Part shown: positions 1 through 7,783 of the stretch, in pieces
How the letters are laid out: every line of letters starts with the position of its first letter
How positions within the stretch are numbered: position 1 is the first letter of the stretch
NCBI GenBank assembly: GCA_041441555.1
Contig: JASDSW010000087.1
Span: forward strand, 1 to 44,177
Length of the DNA: 44,177 bases
DNA from: Pseudaeromonas sp041441555
GTDB taxonomy: Bacteria > Pseudomonadota > Gammaproteobacteria > Enterobacterales > Aeromonadaceae
Reading direction: 5' to 3'
Notes under the pieces: model-generated
What the model saw: only the letters and a program-made list of their open reading frames with translations
The model's database searches: none
Told to the model about the DNA's origin: nothing
Program-made: the position numbers and the translations under genes

Positions 1-56
1 CCCGCCCGGCGGGTGGGGGAGCGACCATCCTACTTTGGATTTGATCAACAAGGCCC

Positions 57-82
57 AAAAGCCCCCGAAATCGGGGGCTTTT
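57..82. terminator. Bidirectional intrinsic terminator
   Basis: A perfect hairpin of eight base pairs (GCCCCCGA with TCGGGGGC) is flanked by AAAA and TTTT, so it can terminate transcripts on both strands. It ends the minus-strand peptide transporter gene and whatever plus-strand gene lies left of the window. Bases 3-44 hold an open frame of 13 codons ending in TGA, possibly the tail of that upstream gene, but this is too short to support. Confidence 0.85.
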
Positions 83-112
83 GTTTATGGATTTTTACTG
101 CTTCACGCGGGT

Positions 113-1519
113 TTAGTGTTGGGTGACGACCACGTCATCCGCGGTGTGTTGCGGCTCTTCGACATGGCCTTCGGCACCGTGCATCCAGTAGATCAGCTTG
201 TTGGCAAAGGTCAGCAGGATCCCGCCGCAGACGACGGCCGTGGCGGCGATACCACCAAAGATGGCCATGGGGCCTGCTTCACCGACGAAGGAGCCGATCA
301 TGCCGGCGGCATAGTTGGCCAGTGCGACGAAGCCGAACCAGGCGCCCATCATCAGCGAGGCCAAACGCAGCGGTGCCAGTTTGGTGACCATGGAGAGTCC
401 GATGGGGGAGAGGCACAGCTCACCGAGGGTGTGGAACAAGAAGGCGCCCACCAGCCAGAACATGGAGGTCTTGACCGTGGTATCGCCCCCTTGTTCCAGC
501 ACGGCGCCGATCATGAACAGGAAGCCCAGTGCCAGGAAACCCAGTCCCATGGCGAACTTCACCGGTGAACTCGGCTCGCGTTGGCCCAGTTTTACCCAGA
601 TGGCGGCAACCAGCGGAGCCAGGGTGATGATGAAGAAGGGGTTCAGGGATTGGAACCAGGCGGTCGGAACTTCGAAGCTGCCGATCATGCGATCGGTGTA
701 GTTCTCGGTGTAGAGGTTCATCAGGCCACCGGCCTGCTCGAAGCCAGCCCAGAAGATGATGGTGAACAGACCCATCACCAGAATGACCTTGATGCGATCC
801 ACTTCCTGCTTGGTCAACGGCGTTTTTTGTGCCGAGCTGCGCAGGGCGGCTGAGCGCTTGGCGGCAGAGACCTTGCCGATGTCACCGAGGTAACGTTGGG
901 CAAAGAAGGCCTGGATCACCAAGGAGAAGAGCATGCCGATACCAGCGGCGACGAAACCAGCTTGCCAGCCCCATTCTGCGGCGACCGCACCGGCCACGAA
1001 ACCAGCCAGCAGAGCGCCCAGATTGATACCCATGTAGAAGATGGTGAAGGCGCCATCACGGCGGTGATCGCCCTGCTCATACAGGTCACCGACCATGGTG
1101 GAAATGTTTGGTTTGAACATGCCGTTGCCGGCGATCAACAGGGCCAGACCGACATAGAACACCTGATCGACGAGGCCGGGGAACATGGCGTGGGGCAGAG
1201 CCAGGGTAAATTGACCGGCTGCCATCATGATGGCACCGAAGATAATGGCGCGGCGCTGGCCCAGGAAGCTATCGGCCAACCAACCCCCGATCAGCGGGGT
1301 GATGTAGACCAGCCCGGTATAGATGCCGTAGAGCTTCAGAGCATCCGCTTCGCTCCAACCCAGACCGCCGGCGGTCGTTTGGGCGGTCAGATAAAGCACC
1401 AACAGGGCACGCATACCGTAGTAGGAGAATCGTTCCCACAATTCGGTACCGAATAGCAGAAACAACCCCTTGGGGTGGCCCCAGAGGGTTCCTGCTGGAT
1501 TTTGTATGGATTTGGACAT
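113..1519 (-). CDS. POT/PTR family proton-dependent oligopeptide transporter
   Basis: This is an inner-membrane di/tripeptide-proton symporter of the major facilitator superfamily, 468 residues long, within the usual POT length. The N-terminal ExxERFxYYG motif appears as ELWERFSYYGMRALL, followed by the loop signature GGWLADSFLGQRRA and the PTR2 signature FYMGINLGALLAGF. Hydrophobic segments run through the whole protein and fit 12 to 14 helices. I chose the ATG at 1519 because AAGG lies eight bases upstream. The in-frame GTG at 1528 has no room for a ribosome binding site. The gene is monocistronic, with a terminator at both its own 3' end and behind galU. Family assignment is firm, but I cannot tell which Dtp paralogue it is. 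Confidence 0.93.
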   Translation of the reverse strand: MSKSIQNPAGTLWGHPKGLFLLFGTELWERFSYYGMRALLVLYLTAQTTAGGLGWSEADALKLYGIYTGLVYITPLIGGWLADSFLGQRRAIIFGAIMMAAGQFTLALPHAMFPGLVDQVFYVGLALLIAGNGMFKPNISTMVGDLYEQGDHRRDGAFTIFYMGINLGALLAGFVAGAVAAEWGWQAGFVAAGIGMLFSLVIQAFFAQRYLGDIGKVSAAKRSAALRSSAQKTPLTKQEVDRIKVILVMGLFTIIFWAGFEQAGGLMNLYTENYTDRMIGSFEVPTAWFQSLNPFFIITLAPLVAAIWVKLGQREPSSPVKFAMGLGFLALGFLFMIGAVLEQGGDTTVKTSMFWLVGAFLFHTLGELCLSPIGLSMVTKLAPLRLASLMMGAWFGFVALANYAAGMIGSFVGEAGPMAIFGGIAATAVVCGGILLTFANKLIYWMHGAEGHVEEPQHTADDVVVTQH

Positions 1520-1585
1520 GAACTTCACCTTGATTCTGTTGTTATTGTGTTCTCGCTCAGCGAGCGGCAGATGTTATAAAACAGC

Positions 1586-1614
1586 GTTAGATGAAAATCC
1601 AGAATATTGGTCAA
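1586..1614 (-). promoter_or_regulatory. Candidate promoter of the peptide transporter gene
   Basis: On the minus strand TTGACC (1609-1614) is separated by 17 bases from TCTAAC (1586-1591). The match is five of six for the -35 and four of six for the -10. It lies about 65 bases upstream of the start codon in an AT-rich stretch that stands out from the GC-rich flanks. Confidence 0.4.
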
Positions 1615-1753
1615 TTAATTGGTTTAATCGTTGGTTGGGATCTAATAATTCAGATGGATGATTTGCTGCAGTCTGCTTTTGTAGAGTGAAAAACGTTTGC
1701 GTGGTCGAGTTTGCTTTGCGGGGGCGCAAGGATTGAATGTGGATGGCAGGCAA

Positions 1754-1776
1754 GAAAAAGGGCGGATAAACCGCCC
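1754..1776 (-). terminator. Intrinsic terminator after galU
   Basis: On the minus strand GGGCGG and CCGCCC pair around a five-base loop and are followed by CTTTTTCTTG. It lies about 27 bases beyond the galU stop codon. Confidence 0.8.
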
Positions 1777-1802
1777 CCTGATCGCGTGTGGTTGGCCGAC
1801 GA

Positions 1803-2714
1803 TTAATCCAGACGGGCCACCACCTCTTTGAGGTAAGCCTGGAAGTCGGCCCCGATGCTCTTATGGCGCAGACCATACTCGATGTTGGCCTTCATATAGC
1901 CGAGCTTGCTGCCGCAATCGTGGCTCTTGCCCTTCATGAAATAGGCGTTGACCTGTTCTTTCTCCATCAGCATGGCGATGGCGTCGGTCAGCTGGATCTC
2001 GTCACCAGCCCCCAACGGGGTTTTCTCGAGCAGTGGCCAGATGTTGGCAGAGAGCACGTAACGGCCGACCACGGCCAGGTTGGAGGGGGCATCCTTGACG
2101 GCCGGTTTTTCGACGATCTCGGTCATCGGCAGCGATTCCCCCGCCGCCAGCCGTTCACCATTGATGTTGGCTATCCCGTATTCGCTGACCTTCTCTTGAG
2201 GCACCGGCTCGACCATGATCTGGCTGACCGAGGTCTCCACAAACAGTTTTACCATCTCGGCCAGGTTATCCTTGAGCGGATCGCTGGCGACCTCGTCGAT
2301 CAAGACATCCGGAAGCAGCACGGCGAATGGGTTGTCACCGACCAGCGGGTGGGCGCAGAGGACCGCGTGGCCCAAGCCTTTGGCTTCCCCCTGGCGGATG
2401 TGCATGATGGTGACATCCTTGGGACAGATGTTTTGCACTTCGGCCAGCAGCTGACGCTTGACCCGTTTTTCCAGGGTCGCTTCGAGTTCGAAGCTCTTGT
2501 CGAAATGGTTTTCAATGGAGTTCTTACTGGAGTGAGTCACCAGGATGATCTCCTTGATCCCCGCCGCGATGGCCTCTTTGACCACGTACTGGATCAGCGG
2601 CTTGTCGACCACGGGTAACATCTCTTTGGGGATCGCCTTGGTGGCAGGCAACATGCGGGTACCCAGACCTGCAACCGGTATCACAGCCTTGCGCACAATG
2701 ACTTCTTTTTTCAT
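1803..2714 (-). CDS. galU: UTP-glucose-1-phosphate uridylyltransferase
   Basis: GalU makes UDP-glucose from UTP and glucose 1-phosphate in the cytoplasm, supplying surface polysaccharide, LPS core and trehalose synthesis. At 303 residues the length is typical. The nucleotidyltransferase signature VAGLGTRMLPATKAIPKEML starts near residue 14, and VDKPLIQYVVKEA follows. Further conserved blocks are the EKP motif and the DCGSKLGYMKANIEYG segment near the C terminus. The ATG at 2714 has AAGGA six bases upstream. The gene sits alone between two minus-strand terminators (2806-2848 upstream, 1754-1776 downstream), so it is probably a single-gene transcript. Confidence 0.97.
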   Translation of the reverse strand: MKKEVIVRKAVIPVAGLGTRMLPATKAIPKEMLPVVDKPLIQYVVKEAIAAGIKEIILVTHSSKNSIENHFDKSFELEATLEKRVKRQLLAEVQNICPKDVTIMHIRQGEAKGLGHAVLCAHPLVGDNPFAVLLPDVLIDEVASDPLKDNLAEMVKLFVETSVSQIMVEPVPQEKVSEYGIANINGERLAAGESLPMTEIVEKPAVKDAPSNLAVVGRYVLSANIWPLLEKTPLGAGDEIQLTDAIAMLMEKEQVNAYFMKGKSHDCGSKLGYMKANIEYGLRHKSIGADFQAYLKEVVARLD

Positions 2715-2805
2715 TTCTCATCCTTGCTTGGACAGCGAGTCGCTGTCGATATGATAGCCGAGCTTGGCAGATGCTCCAATCGGATTCCGGATGAGGAACG
2801 GTTGA

Positions 2806-2848
2806 AAAAGAGCCGAACGCACGGGCCAGTTAGCAACTGCGTTCGGCT
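2806..2848 (-). terminator. Intrinsic terminator between the ComEA-like gene and galU
   Basis: An 11-bp perfect stem (AGCCGAACGCA at 2811-2821 with TGCGTTCGGCT at 2838-2848) carries a 16-base loop. On the minus strand it is followed by CTTTTTC. It starts a few bases past the stop codon of the upstream gene. Confidence 0.85.
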
Positions 2849-2855
2849 ACCCGGG

Positions 2856-3176
2856 TTAGTTGAGTGTCAACTCGGCCTGATGTTCGCTGACGAAGCGCTC
2901 ACTGATGCCCTTGACCTCGGCCAGCTCTTCGAGGGTTTTGAAACCGCCATGTTCGGTGCGCCAGGTGATGATGGCGTCAGCCTTCTTCTTGCCAATCCCC
3001 TTGAGTGCCATAAATTGCTCGGCGGTGGCGGTATTGATGTTGAGCTTGCTGCTCTGGACCTGTTGCTTGGCGGGTGCCTCGGTGGCGACAGCCAGGTCGT
3101 CGGCCGCCAGTGCCATGTTGCCGATAAAAGGTTGGGCCGCCAGTAACAGGGCAAAAACAGTTGGTTTGAATTTCAT
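2856..3176 (-). CDS. Secreted ComEA-like helix-hairpin-helix protein
   Basis: This is a 106-residue exported protein. Residues 1-22 form a signal peptide (MKFKPTVFALLLAAQPFIGN, then MALAADD with cleavage after ALA). A short linker follows, then one ComEA-type DNA-binding domain in the C-terminal half. The domain carries two HhH motifs: LNINTATAEQFMALKGIGKK and FKTLEELAEVKGISERFV. Family members bind double-stranded DNA without sequence specificity, and the periplasmic ones pull DNA in during natural transformation. I chose the start at 3176 because AGGAG lies just upstream and the signal peptide begins there. A longer frame to 3242 has neither. The gene stands alone rather than in a com operon, so a role in competence is inferred from the family only. 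Confidence 0.85.
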   Translation of the reverse strand: MKFKPTVFALLLAAQPFIGNMALAADDLAVATEAPAKQQVQSSKLNINTATAEQFMALKGIGKKKADAIITWRTEHGGFKTLEELAEVKGISERFVSEHQAELTLN

Positions 3177-3382
3177 CGAGTTCTCCTGATGGTGAATGGG
3201 TGAAGCGCCGTAAGCATCGATGAAAAATTGGTAGTCCAGCACTGTGGCAAGCGGCAGTTGGCGAGAGGAGGCATTACCGTGCTTGGCAGCTCCGGGCCGC
3301 GCGATTGGCTATAAGGCATTGATTTTTGGTATTAGAACCGCGTTTCCCCGCGCGCTAAGATGAGCCATCACGAGGAAATAGC

Positions 3383-4150
3383 ATGATGCAACTGACAGAC
3401 AAACTGATCGAATCCCTACTTACCCTGTCCGAAGAGGCCGGGCGAGCCATTCTGGGAGTCTATGACGGCCCGATAAAGGTAACAGTCAAGGACGATGAGA
3501 GCCCGCTAACCCAGGCGGATCAGGCCGCTCACCGGGTGATTGAACAGGCGCTGGAGCAACTGACGCCGCAGTGGCCCGTGGTCTCCGAGGAGTCGAGCCC
3601 TGAGCGCAAGCTGCTGCGAACCCAGAGCCCTTGTTACTGGTTGGTGGATCCGCTGGACGGCACCAAGGAGTTCATTCAGCGCAATGGCGAGTTCACCGTC
3701 AACCTGGCGCTGATCCGCGAGGGGGCTCCGATCTTCGGGGTGGTCCATGTGCCGGTGCCGGGTCTGACCTATTGGGGGGGGGCGAGCCTGGGCGCCTGGC
3801 GACGCAGTGATCGCGGCATTCAGGCGATCCGGGGGCGGGCGCCTATCGCCGGCGAACCCCTCCAGGTGGTGGGCAGCCGCTCGCACAGCAATCAGCAAAC
3901 GCAAGCCTATCTGGCAACCCTGGGGGAGTATGAGCTCATCAGTGTCGGCAGTTCGTTGAAATTCTGCCTGCTGGCCGAGGGGCGAGCCCATCTCTACCCG
4001 CGTCTGGCACCGACCTGCGAGTGGGATACCGCCGCCGCGCAGGCGATCCTCGAGGGAGCGGGAGGGCGAGTCGAGACCCTGGAGGGAACGCCGCTGCGTT
4101 ACAGCAAGGCGGAGATCCTCAACCCCTCGTTTGTGGCCCGTAGCTGGTAA
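3383..4150 (+). CDS. cysQ: 3'(2'),5'-bisphosphate nucleotidase
   Basis: CysQ removes the 3'-phosphate from adenosine 3',5'-bisphosphate, the by-product of sulfate assimilation and acyl-carrier-protein loading. It belongs to the Li-sensitive inositol monophosphatase superfamily. The 255 residues carry the metal-binding acidic pair in SEES (69-70), the signature DPLDGTKEF (89-97) and the C-terminal motif CEWDTAAAQAIL. GAGGAAATAGC precedes tandem ATGs at 3383 and 3386, either of which could be used. A run of nine G lies at 3774-3782 inside the coding sequence (Trp-Gly-Gly-Ala), a potential slippage site. The gene is convergent with the dehydrogenase gene downstream. Confidence 0.93.
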   Translation: MMQLTDKLIESLLTLSEEAGRAILGVYDGPIKVTVKDDESPLTQADQAAHRVIEQALEQLTPQWPVVSEESSPERKLLRTQSPCYWLVDPLDGTKEFIQRNGEFTVNLALIREGAPIFGVVHVPVPGLTYWGGASLGAWRRSDRGIQAIRGRAPIAGEPLQVVGSRSHSNQQTQAYLATLGEYELISVGSSLKFCLLAEGRAHLYPRLAPTCEWDTAAAQAILEGAGGRVETLEGTPLRYSKAEILNPSFVARSW

Positions 4151-4198
4151 TTAGCGAACCGTCGGAGCGCTGGGCGACCAGGTGTTATTGAGCGTTTG

Positions 4199-4228
4199 AA
4201 GCCAGAGTCTTGCTCTGGCTTGGTTGTT
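4199..4228 (+). terminator. Intrinsic terminator after cysQ
   Basis: AAGCCAGAG pairs with CTCTGGCTT around a five-base loop (4199-4221) and is followed by the T-rich GGTTGTTT. It lies between the convergent cysQ and dehydrogenase genes and could also act weakly on the minus strand. Confidence 0.65.
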
Positions 4229-4257
4229 TCCTGGCGGTCGGGTCTTGTGCTCTGCCG

Positions 4258-5205
4258 TTATCGCAGGCCGGTGGTCTGGCTGACCTGGGCCGCCAGTTGC
4301 TGCAGGTAGGTGGCCGATTGCTGCAATTGGGCCAGTTCATCCGGAGTCAGCGGATATTCGAGTATCTGTTCGACACCGCGACTGGTCACCAGCGTCGGCA
4401 CACTCAGCACGCAATCCTCGATGCCATATTGCCCGGTGAGCCATACGCCGATGGGCAGGATCGACCCTTCGTTGAACAGAATGGCCTGCACGATCCGGTA
4501 GAGGCTGGCGGCGATGCCGTGGTTGGTATTTTGCTTGCGCTGAAAGATTTCAAAGCCAGCCTGTTTGACCTCCTCTAGCAACTGCGCCGGATCGAGGCGT
4601 GGGCGTCCCACCATGTCGCACCAGGCATCCAGCGACAGGCCGCCGATGTTGGTGATACTCCAGGGGATGAAGCTGGTATTGCCGTGTTCACCCAGCACAT
4701 AGCCCATGACGTTTTTCGGATCGAGCCCCACCTGGTCGGCGACGATTTTCATGAAACGGGCGGAATCAAGCACGCAGCCGGCGCTGATCACCCGCTCGGC
4801 CGGGTAGCCCGTGTTGCGGATGACGAAGCGGGTCACCAGATCCACCGGATTGGTGGCAAATAGCAAGATGGCCTCGGGGGCGACCCGCTCCAGCTCGTGG
4901 GCGATCTCCACCGTGATGCGGGCATTGATCTGCGCCAGCTCATCGCGCGTCTGCCCCTGCTTGATTTGCGCCCCGGCGGTGATGATGACCAGGCGGCTGC
5001 CGGCGCAGTCGGCATAGTGGCCGTGAGTCAGCTTGACGTTGCGGCTGAAGGTCAGCGAGGTGGTATGACCGAAATCGAGGATCTCGCCCTTGGCCTTCTC
5101 GTCGTTCAAATCGACCAGCACCAGATTGTCACAGGCGCCGTTGAGCAGTAGGTATTGACAGACAGAGACGCCGACTGCGCCTGAACCTATGACTGAAACT
5201 TTCAT
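4258..5205 (-). CDS. L-lactate/malate dehydrogenase family NAD-dependent 2-hydroxyacid dehydrogenase
   Basis: The protein (315 residues) belongs to the LDH/MDH superfamily. It has an N-terminal Rossmann fold with GSGAVG (7-12) and an acidic residue in VLVDLN that favours NAD. The catalytic set is present: Arg87 in the mobile loop, Asn119 (ATNP), Asp147 and Arg150 (VLDSARF), and His174 (GEHG). The loop reads QIKQGQTR, which places Ile81 at the specificity position (102 in LDH numbering), where lactate dehydrogenases have Gln and malate dehydrogenases have Arg. The true substrate is therefore uncertain, and a bulkier or less polar 2-oxoacid is possible. The start at 5205 has AGGAGA upstream, and the Rossmann fold begins at once. 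Automated annotation would probably call it ldh. Confidence 0.85.
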   Translation of the reverse strand: MKVSVIGSGAVGVSVCQYLLLNGACDNLVLVDLNDEKAKGEILDFGHTTSLTFSRNVKLTHGHYADCAGSRLVIITAGAQIKQGQTRDELAQINARITVEIAHELERVAPEAILLFATNPVDLVTRFVIRNTGYPAERVISAGCVLDSARFMKIVADQVGLDPKNVMGYVLGEHGNTSFIPWSITNIGGLSLDAWCDMVGRPRLDPAQLLEEVKQAGFEIFQRKQNTNHGIAASLYRIVQAILFNEGSILPIGVWLTGQYGIEDCVLSVPTLVTSRGVEQILEYPLTPDELAQLQQSATYLQQLAAQVSQTTGLR

Positions 5206-5251
5206 CTTGTTCTCCTGACGGAGCATCCCGGATCCGGATGCGATGCTCACT

Positions 5252-5312
5252 GTAGTGCAAAACCTTTGCCATATATATATCTGCATTATTTGCTATTAAG
5301 TAGTGCAAAACC
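5252..5312 (-). promoter_or_regulatory. Candidate dehydrogenase promoter flanked by two 13-nt direct repeats
   Basis: GTAGTGCAAAACC occurs twice, at 5252-5264 and 5300-5312. Between the copies, on the minus strand, TTAATA (5294-5299) and TATATA (5272-5277) are 16 bases apart and form a plausible promoter. One repeat abuts the -35 and the other lies at the expected transcription start. This geometry suits a two-site operator. The rest of the 316-base gap (5206-5521) holds a GAGCATC/GATGCTC hairpin at 5221-5248, probably in the leader, and the yciI terminator. I see no gene in it. Confidence 0.45.
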
Positions 5313-5460
5313 ACAAGTTCAGACAATTTTATGGGTGCAATCGCTTGAGGCTGGTGCAGGCGTGTCGGCGTGCGTTTCCCGGTCGATGTCCTGCGAGCAA
5401 GAGTCGCTCGTTCGAGAGCGAGAGCCAACAGGGTGGATGGTTGATGAGGGTGCAACAGGG

Positions 5461-5494
5461 CGGAAAACAAACAGGGCGGCTTGCTGCCGCCCTG
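5461..5494 (-). terminator. Intrinsic terminator after yciI
   Basis: A nine-base-pair GC-rich stem (CAGGGCGGC at 5472-5480 with GCCGCCCTG at 5486-5494) is followed on the minus strand by TTTGTTTTCC. It lies 27 bases past the yciI stop codon. Confidence 0.75.
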
Positions 5495-5521
5495 CTGGAG
5501 ATCCGGCAAAGACGCGGCGGT

Positions 5522-5839
5522 TTAGAAGAAGGCTTGTTCCGGTTTGACGGTGACTTTCAGTGGCTTGACGGTGACCTTGGCATAGACTCCGGCGGCGACA
5601 TAGGGGTCGGCGTCGGCCCAGGCTTGCGCCTCGCTCAGGCTGGCAAACTCGGCGATGACGGTGCTGCCGGTAAAGCCGGCTTCGCCCGGATCATCGGCAT
5701 CGATGGCAGGGTTCGGGCCCGCCAGCAGCAGACGACCGGCATCGTTGAGGGCCTGCAAGCGGGCCAGATGGGCGGGGCGGGCTTCCTTGCGCAGGGGCAG
5801 GCTGTTGGCGACATCTTCGGAATAGATCAGGTACCACAT
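5522..5839 (-). CDS. yciI: YciI family protein
   Basis: This small cytoplasmic dimeric alpha/beta protein of the YCII fold has 105 residues. It starts MWYLIYSEDVANS and carries the conserved RPAHLARLQALNDAGRLLLAGP block (here in pieces), FTGSTVIAEF, and ADADPYVAAGVY near the C terminus. The His and Asp of these blocks are the residues conserved in the family. The biochemical role of stand-alone YciI is not settled. AAGGAG precedes the ATG at 5839. The C terminus carries a near tandem repeat, KVTVKPLKVTVKP, which makes it a few residues longer than the E. coli protein as I remember it. It is transcribed after yciB, 64 bases away. Confidence 0.93.
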   Translation of the reverse strand: MWYLIYSEDVANSLPLRKEARPAHLARLQALNDAGRLLLAGPNPAIDADDPGEAGFTGSTVIAEFASLSEAQAWADADPYVAAGVYAKVTVKPLKVTVKPEQAFF

Positions 5840-5903
5840 AAGCACTCCTTGGCTCGTTCGGTCGATGAGACAGCAGAGGCGCACAAGGCGCCTCTGGTTT
5901 GAG

Positions 5904-6443
5904 TTATTTTTCCTGCTCGGCAGGTAGGTGTCGATAAAGGTAGAACACGGTGGCGACGGTAAACAGCAGCGTCATGCCGAGTAGACCGAACACCTTGAAG
6001 TTGACCCATACCTCTTGCGGCAGGTTGAAGGCGATATAGGTGTTGGTGGCGGCGGCCACGGCAAAGAAGCCCGCCCACGCCAGATTGACCCGACGCCAGA
6101 TGGCATCCGGCAGCTGCATCTCCTTGCCCAGCATCTGCTTGATCAGCGGCTTTTTCAGCACGAACTGGCTGACCAGCAGGGCGGCGGAGAAGAGCAGGTT
6201 GATGACGGTCACCTTCCACTTGATGAAGGCATCGTCGTGGAAGAAGAGGGTGAAGCCGCCAAACACCAGCACCATCCCTAGGGTGATGAGGTGCATCTTC
6301 TCCAGCTTGCGCAGGGTGAACCAGGTGATGGCGATCTGCAGCACGGTCACCACCATCAAGGCGGCGGTGGCGGTGTAGATGTCATAGAACTTGTAGACCG
6401 CGAAGAACACCAGCAGCGGGATAAAGTCGAAAAACTGTTTCAT
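5904..6443 (-). CDS. yciB: Inner-membrane septation protein A / intracellular septation protein
   Basis: YciB (also IspZ) is a polytopic inner-membrane protein linked to cell division and envelope synthesis. The 179 residues fit the family length. They start MKQFFDFIPLLVFFAVYKFY and contain five or so hydrophobic segments, with the conserved NLLFSAALLVSQFVLKKPLI region, the WRRVNLAWAGFF block and FNLPQEVWVNFKVFG. It is upstream of yciI in the same direction, as expected for a yciB-yciI unit. The 285 bases upstream (6444-6728) contain its promoter region and the leader element of the divergent accessory gene. Confidence 0.94.
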   Translation of the reverse strand: MKQFFDFIPLLVFFAVYKFYDIYTATAALMVVTVLQIAITWFTLRKLEKMHLITLGMVLVFGGFTLFFHDDAFIKWKVTVINLLFSAALLVSQFVLKKPLIKQMLGKEMQLPDAIWRRVNLAWAGFFAVAAATNTYIAFNLPQEVWVNFKVFGLLGMTLLFTVATVFYLYRHLPAEQEK

Positions 6444-6611
6444 GGCTGAACCTCAGCAAAAGCGAGGCCCCAGTCTAACGGCACTGGGCGGGGAAAAAAA
6501 GCAGGTTATCCAGAGAGTGGCTATCGTCGATGCCATCGCACGGGTGGTCGGTTGGCTGCCTTGGTGGCTGCGGGCAACCACAAACCCGTCACCCAGGCTT
6601 TTGACCATCTG

Positions 6612-6706
6612 TTTTTCGTTGCGACGATCCTGGTTTACTTATTGAATGGCGGATATGATTGGCACCCACAATCCATCTCGAATGGATGAAGACGAATGGT
6701 GAAGGC
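6612..6706 (+). repeat. Leader element, copy A (upstream of the 6729 gene)
   Basis: This ~95-base stretch aligns without gaps to 7784-7878 at a fixed offset of 1172 bases, with a 29-base identical core at 6650-6678. The core contains TATGAT (6654-6659), a good -10 element. It ends in ATCCAT, which with ATGGAT five bases later forms a short inverted repeat in the probable 5' leader. I read it as a duplicated promoter and leader. Confidence 0.85.
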
Positions 6707-6728
6707 GTATTAATTTAAGGAATGAAGC

Positions 6729-7730
6729 GTGTCTATTTATATAACCGCGTTGTTATGGATATTATTTTGTATAACCGGCACCGTTAATGCGGCGGAAAAA
6801 CAGCCGGTGCCAGAACGAGCGTATGCGGCTGATGATTTAGATTCTGTCAGAAATATTGCAAAATTTATGGCTAAACAAGCGGTCGATCTGAATCTTGGTA
6901 ATCCACTAAGTCCGATGACGTTTACTAATTTTGGCACTGGTTCGCTTTATTATGCGCTGTATGAAAAGCCCATGCTTCGTCTATTTGATGTCGCTGGTAA
7001 AAAATATCTTGGAGGTTGGGATTTGACAATTCGAACCGATGTCGCATTGGAACGCAAGCTTGGCGAACAGTTAAATAAACAGAAAATGGAGCCAGCATAT
7101 GAATACTATGCAGGACTCAGTGGTTCAGGATGTTTATGGAAAAGCCCACTTCGCTATACGGATTTGGATAAAGATGGTCTATCTGAGTTGTTTGTTTTGT
7201 TTGGCGGGCGGGGGCCATCTAGCTTGGCTATTTTCTCTACTCGGGTCAATAAGGTCATATTCTCATCACTATTAGAATATGACAATGCCTATGCCCCAGT
7301 GAAAGACCAAGATGGGGTTAATGGTTGGACCAACTCTACCGGTCTTCCCCAGTACATTTATGATCTTGGTGATATTTATGGCAGTTATGAACGAGGCTAT
7401 CGCTCTTTCGGTAAACTCTTCTTCGGTGATACCAATGACGATGGAATACAAGATATCATTCTATGGCGTAAATATTTCGAGTCACTCAATGTTGGTGATG
7501 CCAAAAAAGGCTTTGCCAAAAAAGATGAACTGTTTGTTCATTATGCGTTGGTGGATGGTGACTATAAAAAACAACCGACCGATGCAGAGACCATCAAGGG
7601 GTGGCTGGCGGCCAAGCAGTTGAGCTGGCAGCAGGGCTTCCCCAGTCGCAGTGAATGCCCAGGCCAGGAGGGGCAGCTCATCCCTGAGTTGCATGACCCC
7701 TTGCTCAATGATCCAGATGTATTGCACTGA
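6729..7730 (+). CDS. Unrecognised exported protein with two DxDxDG-type Ca2+-loop motifs
   Basis: I do not recognise a family. The 333 residues begin with a signal peptide (hydrophobic ITALLWILFCITGTVNA, probable cleavage before AEKQP), so it should be exported to the periplasm or beyond. Two short motifs resemble calcium-binding loops of FG-GAP or dockerin type: DLDKDGLSELFVLFGGRG near residue 150 and DTNDDGIQDIILW near residue 238. The ends of the motifs read like beta-propeller strands. The start is GTG at 6729, with TTTAAGG eight bases upstream. Base composition is AT-richer than in neighbouring core genes, which suggests acquisition. It is preceded by leader copy A and followed 177 bases later by another unknown gene with leader copy B. 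Confidence 0.7.
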   Translation: MSIYITALLWILFCITGTVNAAEKQPVPERAYAADDLDSVRNIAKFMAKQAVDLNLGNPLSPMTFTNFGTGSLYYALYEKPMLRLFDVAGKKYLGGWDLTIRTDVALERKLGEQLNKQKMEPAYEYYAGLSGSGCLWKSPLRYTDLDKDGLSELFVLFGGRGPSSLAIFSTRVNKVIFSSLLEYDNAYAPVKDQDGVNGWTNSTGLPQYIYDLGDIYGSYERGYRSFGKLFFGDTNDDGIQDIILWRKYFESLNVGDAKKGFAKKDELFVHYALVDGDYKKQPTDAETIKGWLAAKQLSWQQGFPSRSECPGQEGQLIPELHDPLLNDPDVLH

Positions 7731-7783
7731 TGGCGCGTCATTCAGCGGTTGGATTGTTAGCGGGGCTGGCGCCGCAATAGGCG

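Noticed and set aside
1..44. Tail of an upstream coding gene ending in TGA at 42-44
   Set aside because: Only 13 codons are inside the window and nothing is recognisable. The terminator right after it is consistent but not proof.
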